Positions 1 to 6,036 of a stretch of DNA of 8,671 bases are shown here, in pieces. This stretch comes from Flammeovirgaceae bacterium UBA5867 (GTDB lineage: Bacteria; Bacteroidota; Bacteroidia; Cytophagales; Cyclobacteriaceae), in NCBI GenBank assembly GCA_002432545.1, contig DJFR01000048.1, positions 19,955 to 28,625 of the forward strand. Direction: 5' to 3'. The notes under the pieces were generated by a model. That model ran no database searches and had not been told where the DNA came from. It saw nothing but the letters and a program-made list of their open reading frames with translations. Position 1 is the first letter of the stretch; each line of letters begins with the position of its first letter. The translations under genes were made by a program, and so were the position numbers.

Positions 1-1369
1 CGCGGAGTCCATGATCTATAGTCTTATTACGGTTATACTGGCATTGGCTACCTGTTATTTCCTGCTGCCGTTCTTTAATACACTGGCCGGTAAACAACTG
101 GGCATGGGTATATTTCTGACGCCTGTATTTATCGTGGGTGTAGTTTTACTGGTATTATTTGTTGGACTGATCGCGGGCAGCTACCCGGCATTTTACCTGA
201 CTTCCTTTAATGCTGTAGAGGTATTGAAAGGTAAAGTCCGGGCCGGTATGAAGAGTGGAGGCGTGCGCAGTACACTTGTGGTTTGCCAGTTTGCACTGTC
301 TATATTCCTGATCATTTTCACAACGGTGGTCTACCAGCAGATTACGTTTATGCAGGAGCGCAACATGGGAATCGACAAACACAACGTACTGGTTATACGC
401 AACACATCGCGCCTGGGCACGAACCGTGATGCATTCAAGAACTCCCTGGATGATCTTACGGGTATTGTAAAATCAAGTTATACCAACAATAACTTCCCGG
501 GTGTTAACAACACAACGGTATTTAAATCAGCAGGCTCAGAGCAAGATCATATCATGGGATTGTACTATGCCGACTATGATCACATGGATGTTCTGAAGTT
601 CGAACTGAAAGAAGGGCGTTTCTTCTCGAAAGATTTTCCGTCCGATTCGTCTGCGATCATTCTGAACGAAGCAGCCGTAAAAGAATTTGGTTTTAACAAT
701 CCGTTACAGGAGGAGATACTTTACAACGACAGCGGTACACCTTTGCGCTATAAAGTGATCGGTATATATAAAGACTTCAATTTCGAATCACTGAAATTTA
801 AAGTGCGCCCGCTCGCGATAATGCTCACCAAGAATGCAAATCAGCTGATGGTGCGCTATGAAGGTAATTCGAAGAATGCACTGGCATCGATCGAAAAGCT
901 TTGGAAGACCCAGTCACCGAACGAACCGTTCGACTATAGCTTCCTGGATGAAAACTTTGATGAACTGTTCCGAGTAGAGCAACGCATGGGCCAGGTGTTC
1001 AGTGTATTTTCAGGACTCGCTATATTTATAGCGTGTCTCGGATTGTTTGCACTCGCAGCCTTTACAGCAGAACAACGTACTAAAGAGATTGGTATACGCA
1101 AGGCATTAGGTGCATCGCCTATAGGACTCGTTGTTTTGTTGTCGAGAGAATTTACCAAGCTTGTGCTGATCGCCTTTGTACCGGCCGCAGTAGCAGCCTG
1201 GTTTATTGTTGACAGCTGGTTGAACGGCTTTGAGTATAGAATAGACATTGACCCACTCGTATTTATAGGCAGTGGTGTTATCGCAATTGTTATAGCGTGG
1301 CTAACCGTAAGCTATCAATCAATAAAAGCAGCAGCATCGAACCCGATAAATTCATTACGATACGAATAA
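1..1369 (+). CDS. FtsX/MacB-like ABC transporter permease, 3' part (5' end outside window)
   Basis: This is an inner-membrane permease of the MacB/FtsX type, which couples a cytoplasmic ATPase to a large periplasmic domain; substrate unknown. The frame is already open at base 2 and the first ATG (base 11) lies inside a membrane segment, so the true start is upstream; full-length Bacteroidota relatives are usually near 800 residues. Counting from that ATG: membrane segments at about 2-21 and 36-58, then a GSYPAFYL motif (56-63) typical of the first FtsX domain, a further segment at about 87-108, a MacB-like periplasmic domain at about 110-320, and a C-terminal FtsX domain with three membrane segments. 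Its first segment is followed by EQRTKEIGIRKALGAS, the family's cytoplasmic loop signature. The protein ends in NPINSLRYE, a common ending of this group. No ATPase gene is visible. Family call is secure, substrate is not. Confidence 0.93.
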   Translation, partial: AESMIYSLITVILALATCYFLLPFFNTLAGKQLGMGIFLTPVFIVGVVLLVLFVGLIAGSYPAFYLTSFNAVEVLKGKVRAGMKSGGVRSTLVVCQFALSIFLIIFTTVVYQQITFMQERNMGIDKHNVLVIRNTSRLGTNRDAFKNSLDDLTGIVKSSYTNNNFPGVNNTTVFKSAGSEQDHIMGLYYADYDHMDVLKFELKEGRFFSKDFPSDSSAIILNEAAVKEFGFNNPLQEEILYNDSGTPLRYKVIGIYKDFNFESLKFKVRPLAIMLTKNANQLMVRYEGNSKNALASIEKLWKTQSPNEPFDYSFLDENFDELFRVEQRMGQVFSVFSGLAIFIACLGLFALAAFTAEQRTKEIGIRKALGASPIGLVVLLSREFTKLVLIAFVPAAVAAWFIVDSWLNGFEYRIDIDPLVFIGSGVIAIVIAWLTVSYQSIKAAASNPINSLRYE

Positions 1370-1406
1370 AGTATAACACTGTGTTTATACATTGAAAAAT
1401 CATGCT

Positions 1407-1438
1407 GCTCGAAAAAAGAGCCTTTTTAGAGTTTTTTT
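1407..1438 (+). terminator. Probable intrinsic terminator after the permease gene
   Basis: CTC-g-AAAAA (1408-1416) can pair with TTTTT-a-GAG (1423-1431) around a six-base loop, followed directly by seven T (1432-1438). An alternative, GCTC (1407-1410) with GAGC (1418-1421), is followed by a five-T run. Both stems are weak, so the call rests mainly on hairpin plus T-tract at the right place, 38 bases after the stop codon. Confidence 0.5.
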
Positions 1439-1527
1439 CGCAGTTTTTTTGACTCAATATTAAGTTTTTGTTAACTGAATAATACTTTGGTAATACATGG
1501 TTAATTTAGTGCATCAACAGATATTTT

Positions 1528-1803
1528 ATGGACAAGACAAAGACATCTAAAAAGGCTTTGCAAGGCCTCATCAATGATTCACTGCGTGAGGCTATCAGCA
1601 GCCTGGAGTTGCCGGAAGCAAGTAAGAAAGTTAAAAAGTTGCTGCACCGTAATTCCAAAAAACTTGCTTCTGTCTATGCCGACATCCTGAAGCGGGAAGA
1701 AAAAAAGAAAAAGAAAGCGGAGAAAGGTATTGATAGCAATGTGAAGACTAAAGGCAAAAGAAGCAAGAAAGAAAAAACAGGTAAAGCAGAAGTTGTAGCA
1801 TAG
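1528..1803 (+). CDS. Small lysine-rich protein of unknown function (91 residues)
   Basis: I do not recognise the family. The protein is highly basic: 24 of 91 residues are lysine. Residues 8-57 look helix-forming, with leucine and isoleucine spaced among basic residues. From residue 55 on it becomes a charged, low-complexity tail with a run of five lysines (59-63) and a stretch resembling histone H1-like tails (TKGKRSKKEKTGK, 74-86). There is no signal peptide, membrane segment or cysteine. It appears to be a single-gene unit: a likely terminator lies 90 bases upstream and a strong one 23 bases downstream. No clear ribosome binding site precedes the ATG, which is common in Bacteroidota. A nucleic-acid or ribosome-associated role would fit the composition but is inference only. 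That it is a real gene is supported by its independent unit and the clean terminator. Confidence 0.75.
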   Translation: MDKTKTSKKALQGLINDSLREAISSLELPEASKKVKKLLHRNSKKLASVYADILKREEKKKKKAEKGIDSNVKTKGKRSKKEKTGKAEVVA

Positions 1804-1825
1804 TATATACTTCTATAGCACCCTG

Positions 1826-1864
1826 AAACGACCCTGGTTCATAGCCGGGGTCGTTTTATTTTTG
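1826..1864 (+). terminator. Strong intrinsic terminator of the lysine-rich gene
   Basis: AAACGACCC (1826-1834) pairs perfectly with GGGTCGTTT (1848-1856). The stem extends inward through a T-G wobble and two G-C pairs to a seven-base loop (1838-1844). A T-rich tail (TTTTATTTTT, 1854-1863) follows, overlapping the end of the stem. Confidence 0.92.
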
Positions 1865-1895
1865 TATATATAAATGATGGACAGCAAGAAACGGG

Positions 1896-1925
1896 TTTAA
1901 CAATAGGTACTGATCCGTATTTTTG
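1896..1925 (+). promoter_or_regulatory. Candidate Bacteroidota-type promoter for alkB
   Basis: TATTTTTG (1918-1925) matches the TAnnTTTG -7 element of Bacteroidota primary-sigma promoters exactly. A TTTAA at 1896-1900 sits about 19 bases upstream where a TTTG-like -33 element is expected, but it is an imperfect match. A start a few bases downstream would give alkB a leader of about 17 bases. Located between the upstream terminator and the alkB ATG. Confidence 0.45.
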
Positions 1926-1948
1926 TAGAGCAGGATATATATAGGTAT

Positions 1949-2536
1949 ATGGAACCAATACGCGGCCTATTACCAAAAGACGGTGAGGCAGATTTCTTTC
2001 CGCAGTTGTTTACGGTGGAAGAGAGTGATGTATATTTCAACGATCTGCAGCACAAGATCTCCTGGAAACAGGAACCCATCACGATCTACGGACGCACCGT
2101 CATGCAACCGCGGTTGACAGCATGGTATGGTGATCGTGATAAAGTATATTCGTACTCCGGAATCACCATGCAACCACACCCCTGGACACCAACATTACTG
2201 AAAATCAAGCAACGTATTGAAACGGTAAGTCCGGTGATATTCAATAGTGCATTACTTAACCTTTACAGAGACCAACACGACAGCATGGGCTGGCACCGCG
2301 ACAATGAAAAGGAGTTAGGTATAAATCCGGTTATAGGCTCCGTAAGTTTTGGCGCCACGCGCACTTTCCAGTTTCGTTACTACACCGACAAAAGTCTGAA
2401 GCGATCACTCGAACTTACCCACGGAAGTTTTCTATTAATGCACGGCACAACACAACACGCCTGGGAGCACGGTTTGCCGAAGCGCGCAGGAGCGAAAAGA
2501 GTGCGAATTAATATTACGTTCAGGGTCGTTAATTGA
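1949..2536 (+). CDS. alkB: AlkB-family 2-oxoglutarate/Fe(II) dioxygenase (DNA alkylation repair)
   Basis: Predicted to remove methyl groups oxidatively from N1-methyladenine and N3-methylcytosine, using Fe(II), oxygen and 2-oxoglutarate, in the cytoplasm. The 195 residues cover the whole dioxygenase fold. Visible landmarks: PRLTAWYG (54-61), the iron ligands H116 and D118 in WHRDNE, the third ligand H174 in WEHGLPK, the NLY segment (104-106) near the cofactor site, and the 2-oxoglutarate/substrate arginines R186 and R192 in RINITFR. The layout with HRDNE and a PRLTAWYG segment is closer to the ALKBH2/ALKBH3-like bacterial group than to E. coli AlkB. The gene appears monocistronic: a strong terminator precedes it and the next gene converges from the other strand. 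No Ada-type regulator is visible. The ATG at 1949 gives an N-terminus of normal length for the family. Confidence 0.93.
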   Translation: MEPIRGLLPKDGEADFFPQLFTVEESDVYFNDLQHKISWKQEPITIYGRTVMQPRLTAWYGDRDKVYSYSGITMQPHPWTPTLLKIKQRIETVSPVIFNSALLNLYRDQHDSMGWHRDNEKELGINPVIGSVSFGATRTFQFRYYTDKSLKRSLELTHGSFLLMHGTTQHAWEHGLPKRAGAKRVRINITFRVVN

Positions 2537-2684
2537 GAGTTCTGGGAGAGAAGTAAGAAGCCAGGAGTAAGAAGTGAACCCACCCACTAACTCATTATAC
2601 TATAGATATAGCGAGTATAGCGAAGGAAAACGACTAAGGTACCTGAAACAAACCAGCATCCGGAAGCTCGAAGCCCGCAGCTAA
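2537..2684. other. Convergent intergenic gap with short direct repeats
   Basis: This gap lies between the end of alkB (plus) and the end of the carotenoid operon (minus). It has a purine-rich pair of AGTAAGAAG repeats (2552-2560 and 2566-2574, 14-base period), a tandem TATAGCGA pair (2607-2614 and 2616-2623), and a weak AT hairpin (TATACT 2596-2601 with AGTATA 2614-2619). No hairpin followed by a T-run is seen on either strand, so how the two convergent transcripts end is unclear. No gene is apparent. Confidence 0.6.
2552..2574 (+). repeat. Imperfect tandem repeat, AGTAAGAAG x2
   Basis: Two exact copies of AGTAAGAAG separated by five bases, inside a longer purine-rich stretch whose 13-14 base units also resemble each other. 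It lies 15 bases after the alkB stop. Short purine-rich repeats of this sort can be dispersed in intergenic DNA, but one window cannot show that. Confidence 0.55.
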
Positions 2685-3395
2685 CTACGGTCGCATAAGC
2701 GCGCGGTAGCGTTCACGGTCTTGCAGGTATTCGAAGATGGCTACATTCGAAAGGATCATCAGCATGCCGTAGAAGGTATCTTCAAAAGGTATGGTGCCGA
2801 TACGGATGCCCAGGTTTTCATCGTTGTTATACCATACTACTTCGCTTTCTATAAACGAACCGGTAAGTATACCGTTGATGAGGAAGAAAGGTATAAGAGT
2901 GAACCCGTAGGCAAAATAGAAACGTCCCATATAGCGGGGTCTGAGCTTCAGCATCTGGAACGCGAGCAGCAGTCCTAAGAGTACAAACGTAATTCCGGTA
3001 TATACTTTTTCGAAATAGAACATTCCCATTACCAATAGCACTATAATCAGTGCACTGGAGATGAGTTCCTGGTGTGGAAAAAGATAATCCCGTTCAATCA
3101 GGTAACTCAGCGCAAAGTATGTGAACACGCAGGCATAGGGGATACAGATAAAAAATAATACTTCTTCAATCGGCAAAACGCCAATATATATACCTGACAC
3201 GTACCGCGGATTGAATCCCCACACGCCTATATGTGTAAAGATCTCGTCCCACACAATAAAGAAAAGTGCCGTGACCAGTATAGCCGGGAAAAGATATTTC
3301 CATTTTTTGTAAAAGGGTGCTTTGGAATAAAAACTGAACAACAGGGGAAACAGCAGAGAAAGAATATCGAGAGTCAGGTATAAATACTTTTCCAT
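2685..3395 (-). CDS. crtYcd: Lycopene cyclase, fused CrtYc-CrtYd type, membrane protein
   Basis: Predicted to close beta-ionone rings at the ends of lycopene, giving beta-carotene, in the cytoplasmic membrane. At 236 residues it has the size of fused CrtYc+CrtYd proteins, not of the soluble FAD-dependent CrtY (about 380 residues). It is mostly hydrophobic, with roughly seven membrane segments. It shows the internal duplication of the family: the first half has W49-D50 and the acidic motif LPIEEVLFF (P75, E77, E78), the second half has IPFEDTFYG (P203, E205, D206); the paired PxE(E/D) motifs are the putative catalytic acids. A short charged C-terminus follows. It is last in the operon, 174 bases behind crtZ. 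The ATG at 3395 starts just before the first membrane segment, as expected. Mono- versus bicyclic product cannot be decided from sequence, but the presence of crtZ suggests beta-carotene. Confidence 0.92.
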   Translation of the reverse strand: MEKYLYLTLDILSLLFPLLFSFYSKAPFYKKWKYLFPAILVTALFFIVWDEIFTHIGVWGFNPRYVSGIYIGVLPIEEVLFFICIPYACVFTYFALSYLIERDYLFPHQELISSALIIVLLVMGMFYFEKVYTGITFVLLGLLLAFQMLKLRPRYMGRFYFAYGFTLIPFFLINGILTGSFIESEVVWYNNDENLGIRIGTIPFEDTFYGMLMILSNVAIFEYLQDRERYRALMRP

Positions 3396-3569
3396 GAAGC
3401 AAAATAAATGGCGATCGGTTGATTGAAATCTGAAGCCAGTGACCGTGAACGGCTATCCTCGCGGAAGCTCATTCCTGTCAGCTTAAAGATAATTTTTTAA
3501 TCTTTCTCAAAAGGGGGGATGGCCATTTTTTATGCAGATCATCACGGATAATGTGGGTTTGCTGCACGC
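3396..3569. other. 174-base gap between crtZ and the lycopene cyclase gene
   Basis: This is the widest spacing inside the operon. It contains an AT-rich inverted repeat (AAAGAT 3485-3490 with ATCTTT 3500-3505, nine-base loop), a run of six G (3513-3518) next to the palindrome ATGGCCAT, and no TAnnTTTG match on the minus strand. No convincing gene, terminator or promoter was found in it. Confidence 0.4.
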
Positions 3570-4064
3570 TTATTGGGTTTCCTGGCGGTCTTTGCGAAAG
3601 GAAAATTTTTTGGGTTCGTATTTTTTTGGTGCATATAAAAAGCCAAAGGCCTCGCATCCTTCCCGGGTATGCTTGCTGTGATGTACATAGTGTGCGTTGA
3701 TCATGCGTTGCAGGTACTTGCTTTTTTTCTCAGGCCGCCAACGGATACGCTGGTGTACAATGATATCGTGAAACACCAGGTAAAATACACCATAGAGAAA
3801 AATACCGAAGGCAACAGCCAGCATGTATACATTATAGTTTACCAACGAAAAATAATAGAACATAAAGATCGAAGGTATGCTGAACACTAAAGCGAACAGA
3901 TCGTTGCGTTCAAGCGCTTCATCGTGCACAGTGTGATGAGAGCGATGCCATGTCCACAGAAAGCCATGCATAATATACTTGTGCGTAAACCATGCTATAA
4001 ATTCCCAGAACAAAAATGTACCGATGGTGATGAGCGAACAAAGCAGCAGGGTAATCCAATCCAT
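3570..4064 (-). CDS. crtZ: Beta-carotene 3-hydroxylase, non-heme diiron type
   Basis: Predicted to hydroxylate the 3 and 3' carbons of beta-carotene to give beta-cryptoxanthin and then zeaxanthin. It is a membrane enzyme of the fatty-acid hydroxylase superfamily. The 164 residues have the family's normal length. The histidine clusters that hold the two irons are all present: H28-xxxx-H33, H40-xx-H43-H44, H99-xxxx-H104 and H125-xx-H128-H129. Hydrophobic segments lie at about 4-26 and 55-98, and the C-terminus is short, basic and soluble. The start codon lies 2 bases behind the stop of the SRPBCC gene, so translation of the two is probably coupled. The cyclase that makes its substrate follows downstream. 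A ketolase would have fewer of these features and different length, so CrtZ is a firm call. Confidence 0.94.
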   Translation of the reverse strand: MDWITLLLCSLITIGTFLFWEFIAWFTHKYIMHGFLWTWHRSHHTVHDEALERNDLFALVFSIPSIFMFYYFSLVNYNVYMLAVAFGIFLYGVFYLVFHDIIVHQRIRWRPEKKSKYLQRMINAHYVHHSKHTREGCEAFGFLYAPKKYEPKKFSFRKDRQETQ

Positions 4065-4066
4065 AA

Positions 4067-4552
4067 CTAAGCAGACTTACGAATGGTTTTATCGGCAGGG
4101 AAATGCTTTTGCAGCATCTCATGCCGGTAATCAAAAATAGTATTTAAGGTTCGCTCTACAAATAAAGCATTGGCAAGACGGCCGATCAGTCCCATCGGTA
4201 TAGCATAGTGTACATCATCTTCCACTTCAACGCCATTATCTACTTCTTTAAAACGATGCTGATGGTGCCACCACGCGTATGGGCCGAAGCGTTGCTCGTC
4301 AACAAAATAATGCGGCTCCTGTACATGTGTTATCTCCGTTGTCCAGCGCACGCGTACGAGCGGGAATATTTTTATTTTATAGTTGATCACCTGTCCTGCA
4401 TACATCGTGTCGTTGCCTGATACAGAAAGTATTTCGAAGTGCATATCGGGTGGTGTGATCTTCGCCAGGTTACGGGGCGAAGAAAAAAACTGCCATGCCT
4501 GCTGCAGCGTGATGGGTAATACCTGCGTGCGTTTTAAACGATATACTTTCAT
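4067..4552 (-). CDS. SRPBCC (START/Bet v 1-like) family protein, function unknown
   Basis: A single-domain protein of 161 residues with the pattern of the SRPBCC ligand-binding fold, in the branch often labelled as related to the N-terminal part of YfcH-like proteins. Visible landmarks: a helix with FFSSPRNLAKITPP (22-35), a strand region with RVRWTTEI (67-74), the conserved GPYAWWHHQHRF (90-101), an acidic VEVEDDVHY segment (108-116), AIPMG (117-121), and a long C-terminal helix ending in FDYRHEM (140-146). There is no signal peptide or membrane segment, so it should be cytoplasmic or peripheral to the membrane. The fold has a hydrophobic pocket that in other families binds lipids, sterols, quinone precursors or polyketides. 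Lying between the photolyase gene and crtZ, and probably translationally coupled to crtZ, it may bind or deliver a carotenoid or isoprenoid, but that is inference. Confidence 0.85.
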   Translation of the reverse strand: MKVYRLKRTQVLPITLQQAWQFFSSPRNLAKITPPDMHFEILSVSGNDTMYAGQVINYKIKIFPLVRVRWTTEITHVQEPHYFVDEQRFGPYAWWHHQHRFKEVDNGVEVEDDVHYAIPMGLIGRLANALFVERTLNTIFDYRHEMLQKHFPADKTIRKSA

Positions 4553-4619
4553 TGCAGTAACATTTTATAAAGTGTGTATTGTATAGTAACACCGAAGCGC
4601 GTGATTTTGTTGATGGTTA

Positions 4620-5921
4620 CTATACATTTACATCGAGTGCTTTTTTATACGTCCTCAATACGCGATCGCGCGCAGTTTTGTGTTCAACAACAGGAGGCGG
4701 GTAATCGTTGGTGTCTACTTCGGGTACCCACTTTCGTATATACTTCCAGTCGCGATCAAATCTTTCAGTTTGCAACTCCGGGTTAAAAACGCGGAAGTAT
4801 GGAGCCGCATCACAGCCTGAACCTGCTGCCCATTGCCAGCCGCCATTGTTAGAGGCAAGTTCGTAATCAAGAAGTTTTTTAGCAAAGTAGGCTTCGCCCC
4901 AACGCCAGTCGATCAGTAAATGTTTGGTGAGGAAGCTTGCCACGATCATGCGTACGCGGTTGTGCATAAAGCCCGTGGCATTCAGTTCGCGCATGCCGGC
5001 ATCTACAATCGGGTAGCCTGTTTTTCCTTCACACCACCGCTCGAATTGTTCAACATCATTTCGCCAGGCTATATGATCGTATGCCGGACGAAACGCCCTT
5101 GTTACTACATGCGGAAAATGCCAGAGTATCATCGCATAGAATTCGCGCCAGATAAGTTCGTTGAGCCACACTTCATTTTTCTTCTGCGCCACCTGCACCA
5201 GCTTGCGTATACTTACTGTACCGAACCGAAGATGTACACTCAGCCGTGAGGTTCCTGCTATAGCGGGATAATCTCTTTGCTTGTGATATTTTTCAATAAT
5301 GGATGTTTTGATAATGCGATCCGGAAATATAGCGTCAACATCTTCGAAACCTATAGCTGTCAACGCGGGAATTGAAATTGGTTTACTGCGTTTGAAGTTA
5401 TTGAAATACTTTTTAGTCGGATAGCTCTTGATGTAAAAAGTGTTGAGCGTTGCTTTCCATTTTTTACTATATGGTGTAAATACAGTATAGGGCGCTCCGT
5501 TGTCTTTCACGACTTCATCTTTCTCAAAAATTACCTGGTCTTTAAACGTTTTAAAGACAACACCGTTTTCTTCGAGTATTGCGCGCACCGTTTCATCGCG
5601 TGTTATAGCATACGGCTCATAATCATGGTTGGTATATACCGCTTTAGGATAAATGCTTTTAAAGAAATGTACCGGGTCGTCATGCACAACCAACAGGGTA
5701 GAGCCCAATGCTGTTAGTTGCTCCTGCAGGTGCAAGAGCGATTCACGTATAAAAACAAGTCGCTTGTCTTGTTTGTCTTCGAGGTCGTTAAGAATTACGG
5801 TATCAAAAATAAAAACGGGGAGTACATCTTTGTTTTCTTTCAGCGCATGGTATAGCGCAGCATTGTCTTCAAGGCGCAAGTCTCTCCGAAGCCACATCAC
5901 GGTGGTGTGTTGATCAATCAT
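4620..5921 (-). CDS. phr: Deoxyribodipyrimidine (CPD) photolyase, cryptochrome/photolyase family
   Basis: Predicted to split cyclobutane pyrimidine dimers using light, with FAD as catalyst. Start chosen at ATG 5921 (433 residues), because TTVMWLRRDLRLEDN then begins at residue 6-8, as in family members. The open frame continues 32 codons upstream to a TTG, with another ATG at 5951, but that part has no family-like sequence. Domains: N-terminal alpha/beta antenna domain (about 4-130), a linker, and the helical FAD domain (about 210-420). Visible FAD/substrate landmarks are NELIWREFY (E255, W258), TGYPIVDAGMRELN, GFMHNRVRM (N321, M325) and ASNNGGWQW. The electron-transfer tryptophans matching E. 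coli W306, W359 and W382 are present (W286, W339, W362). Asparagine next to the flavin favours a photolyase over a plant-type cryptochrome. It lies between idi and the SRPBCC gene in the operon. A signalling cryptochrome cannot be fully excluded. Confidence 0.92.
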   Translation of the reverse strand: MIDQHTTVMWLRRDLRLEDNAALYHALKENKDVLPVFIFDTVILNDLEDKQDKRLVFIRESLLHLQEQLTALGSTLLVVHDDPVHFFKSIYPKAVYTNHDYEPYAITRDETVRAILEENGVVFKTFKDQVIFEKDEVVKDNGAPYTVFTPYSKKWKATLNTFYIKSYPTKKYFNNFKRSKPISIPALTAIGFEDVDAIFPDRIIKTSIIEKYHKQRDYPAIAGTSRLSVHLRFGTVSIRKLVQVAQKKNEVWLNELIWREFYAMILWHFPHVVTRAFRPAYDHIAWRNDVEQFERWCEGKTGYPIVDAGMRELNATGFMHNRVRMIVASFLTKHLLIDWRWGEAYFAKKLLDYELASNNGGWQWAAGSGCDAAPYFRVFNPELQTERFDRDWKYIRKWVPEVDTNDYPPPVVEHKTARDRVLRTYKKALDVNV

Positions 5922-6036
5922 GTTGTGTGCTGCACCATTCGTTGCCTTCATGCTACTCGTTTTTAAACAGGTATACCATTCCACTTTCTTTAACAGTTCG
6001 GTGGTAGTATTGTTCAACGAGAAAACAGAATTATCG

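Noticed and set aside
934..1248. Minus-strand open frame opposite the permease C-terminal domain
   Set aside because: Antisense to a well-supported coding region and without any family-like motif.
1465..1489. TTTTTG (1465-1470) and TACTTTG (1483-1489) as a promoter for the lysine-rich gene
   Set aside because: The downstream element lacks one of the two spacer bases of TAnnTTTG and the 12-base spacing is too short, so the match is not convincing although a promoter must lie near here.
3485..3505. Inverted repeat AAAGAT/ATCTTT as a terminator between crtZ and the cyclase
   Set aside because: The stem is only six mostly A-T pairs and no T-run follows it on the minus strand, so it does not look like an intrinsic terminator.
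3505..3545. Eleven-codon minus-strand reading frame in the crtZ-cyclase gap
   Set aside because: It begins with ATG and ends with TGA but has no supporting start context or recognisable sequence; frames this short occur by chance.
5653..5913. Plus-strand open frame opposite the photolyase N-terminal domain
   Set aside because: It is antisense to a clear family member, rich in Ser/Arg/Cys as expected from a shadow frame, and has no recognisable domain.
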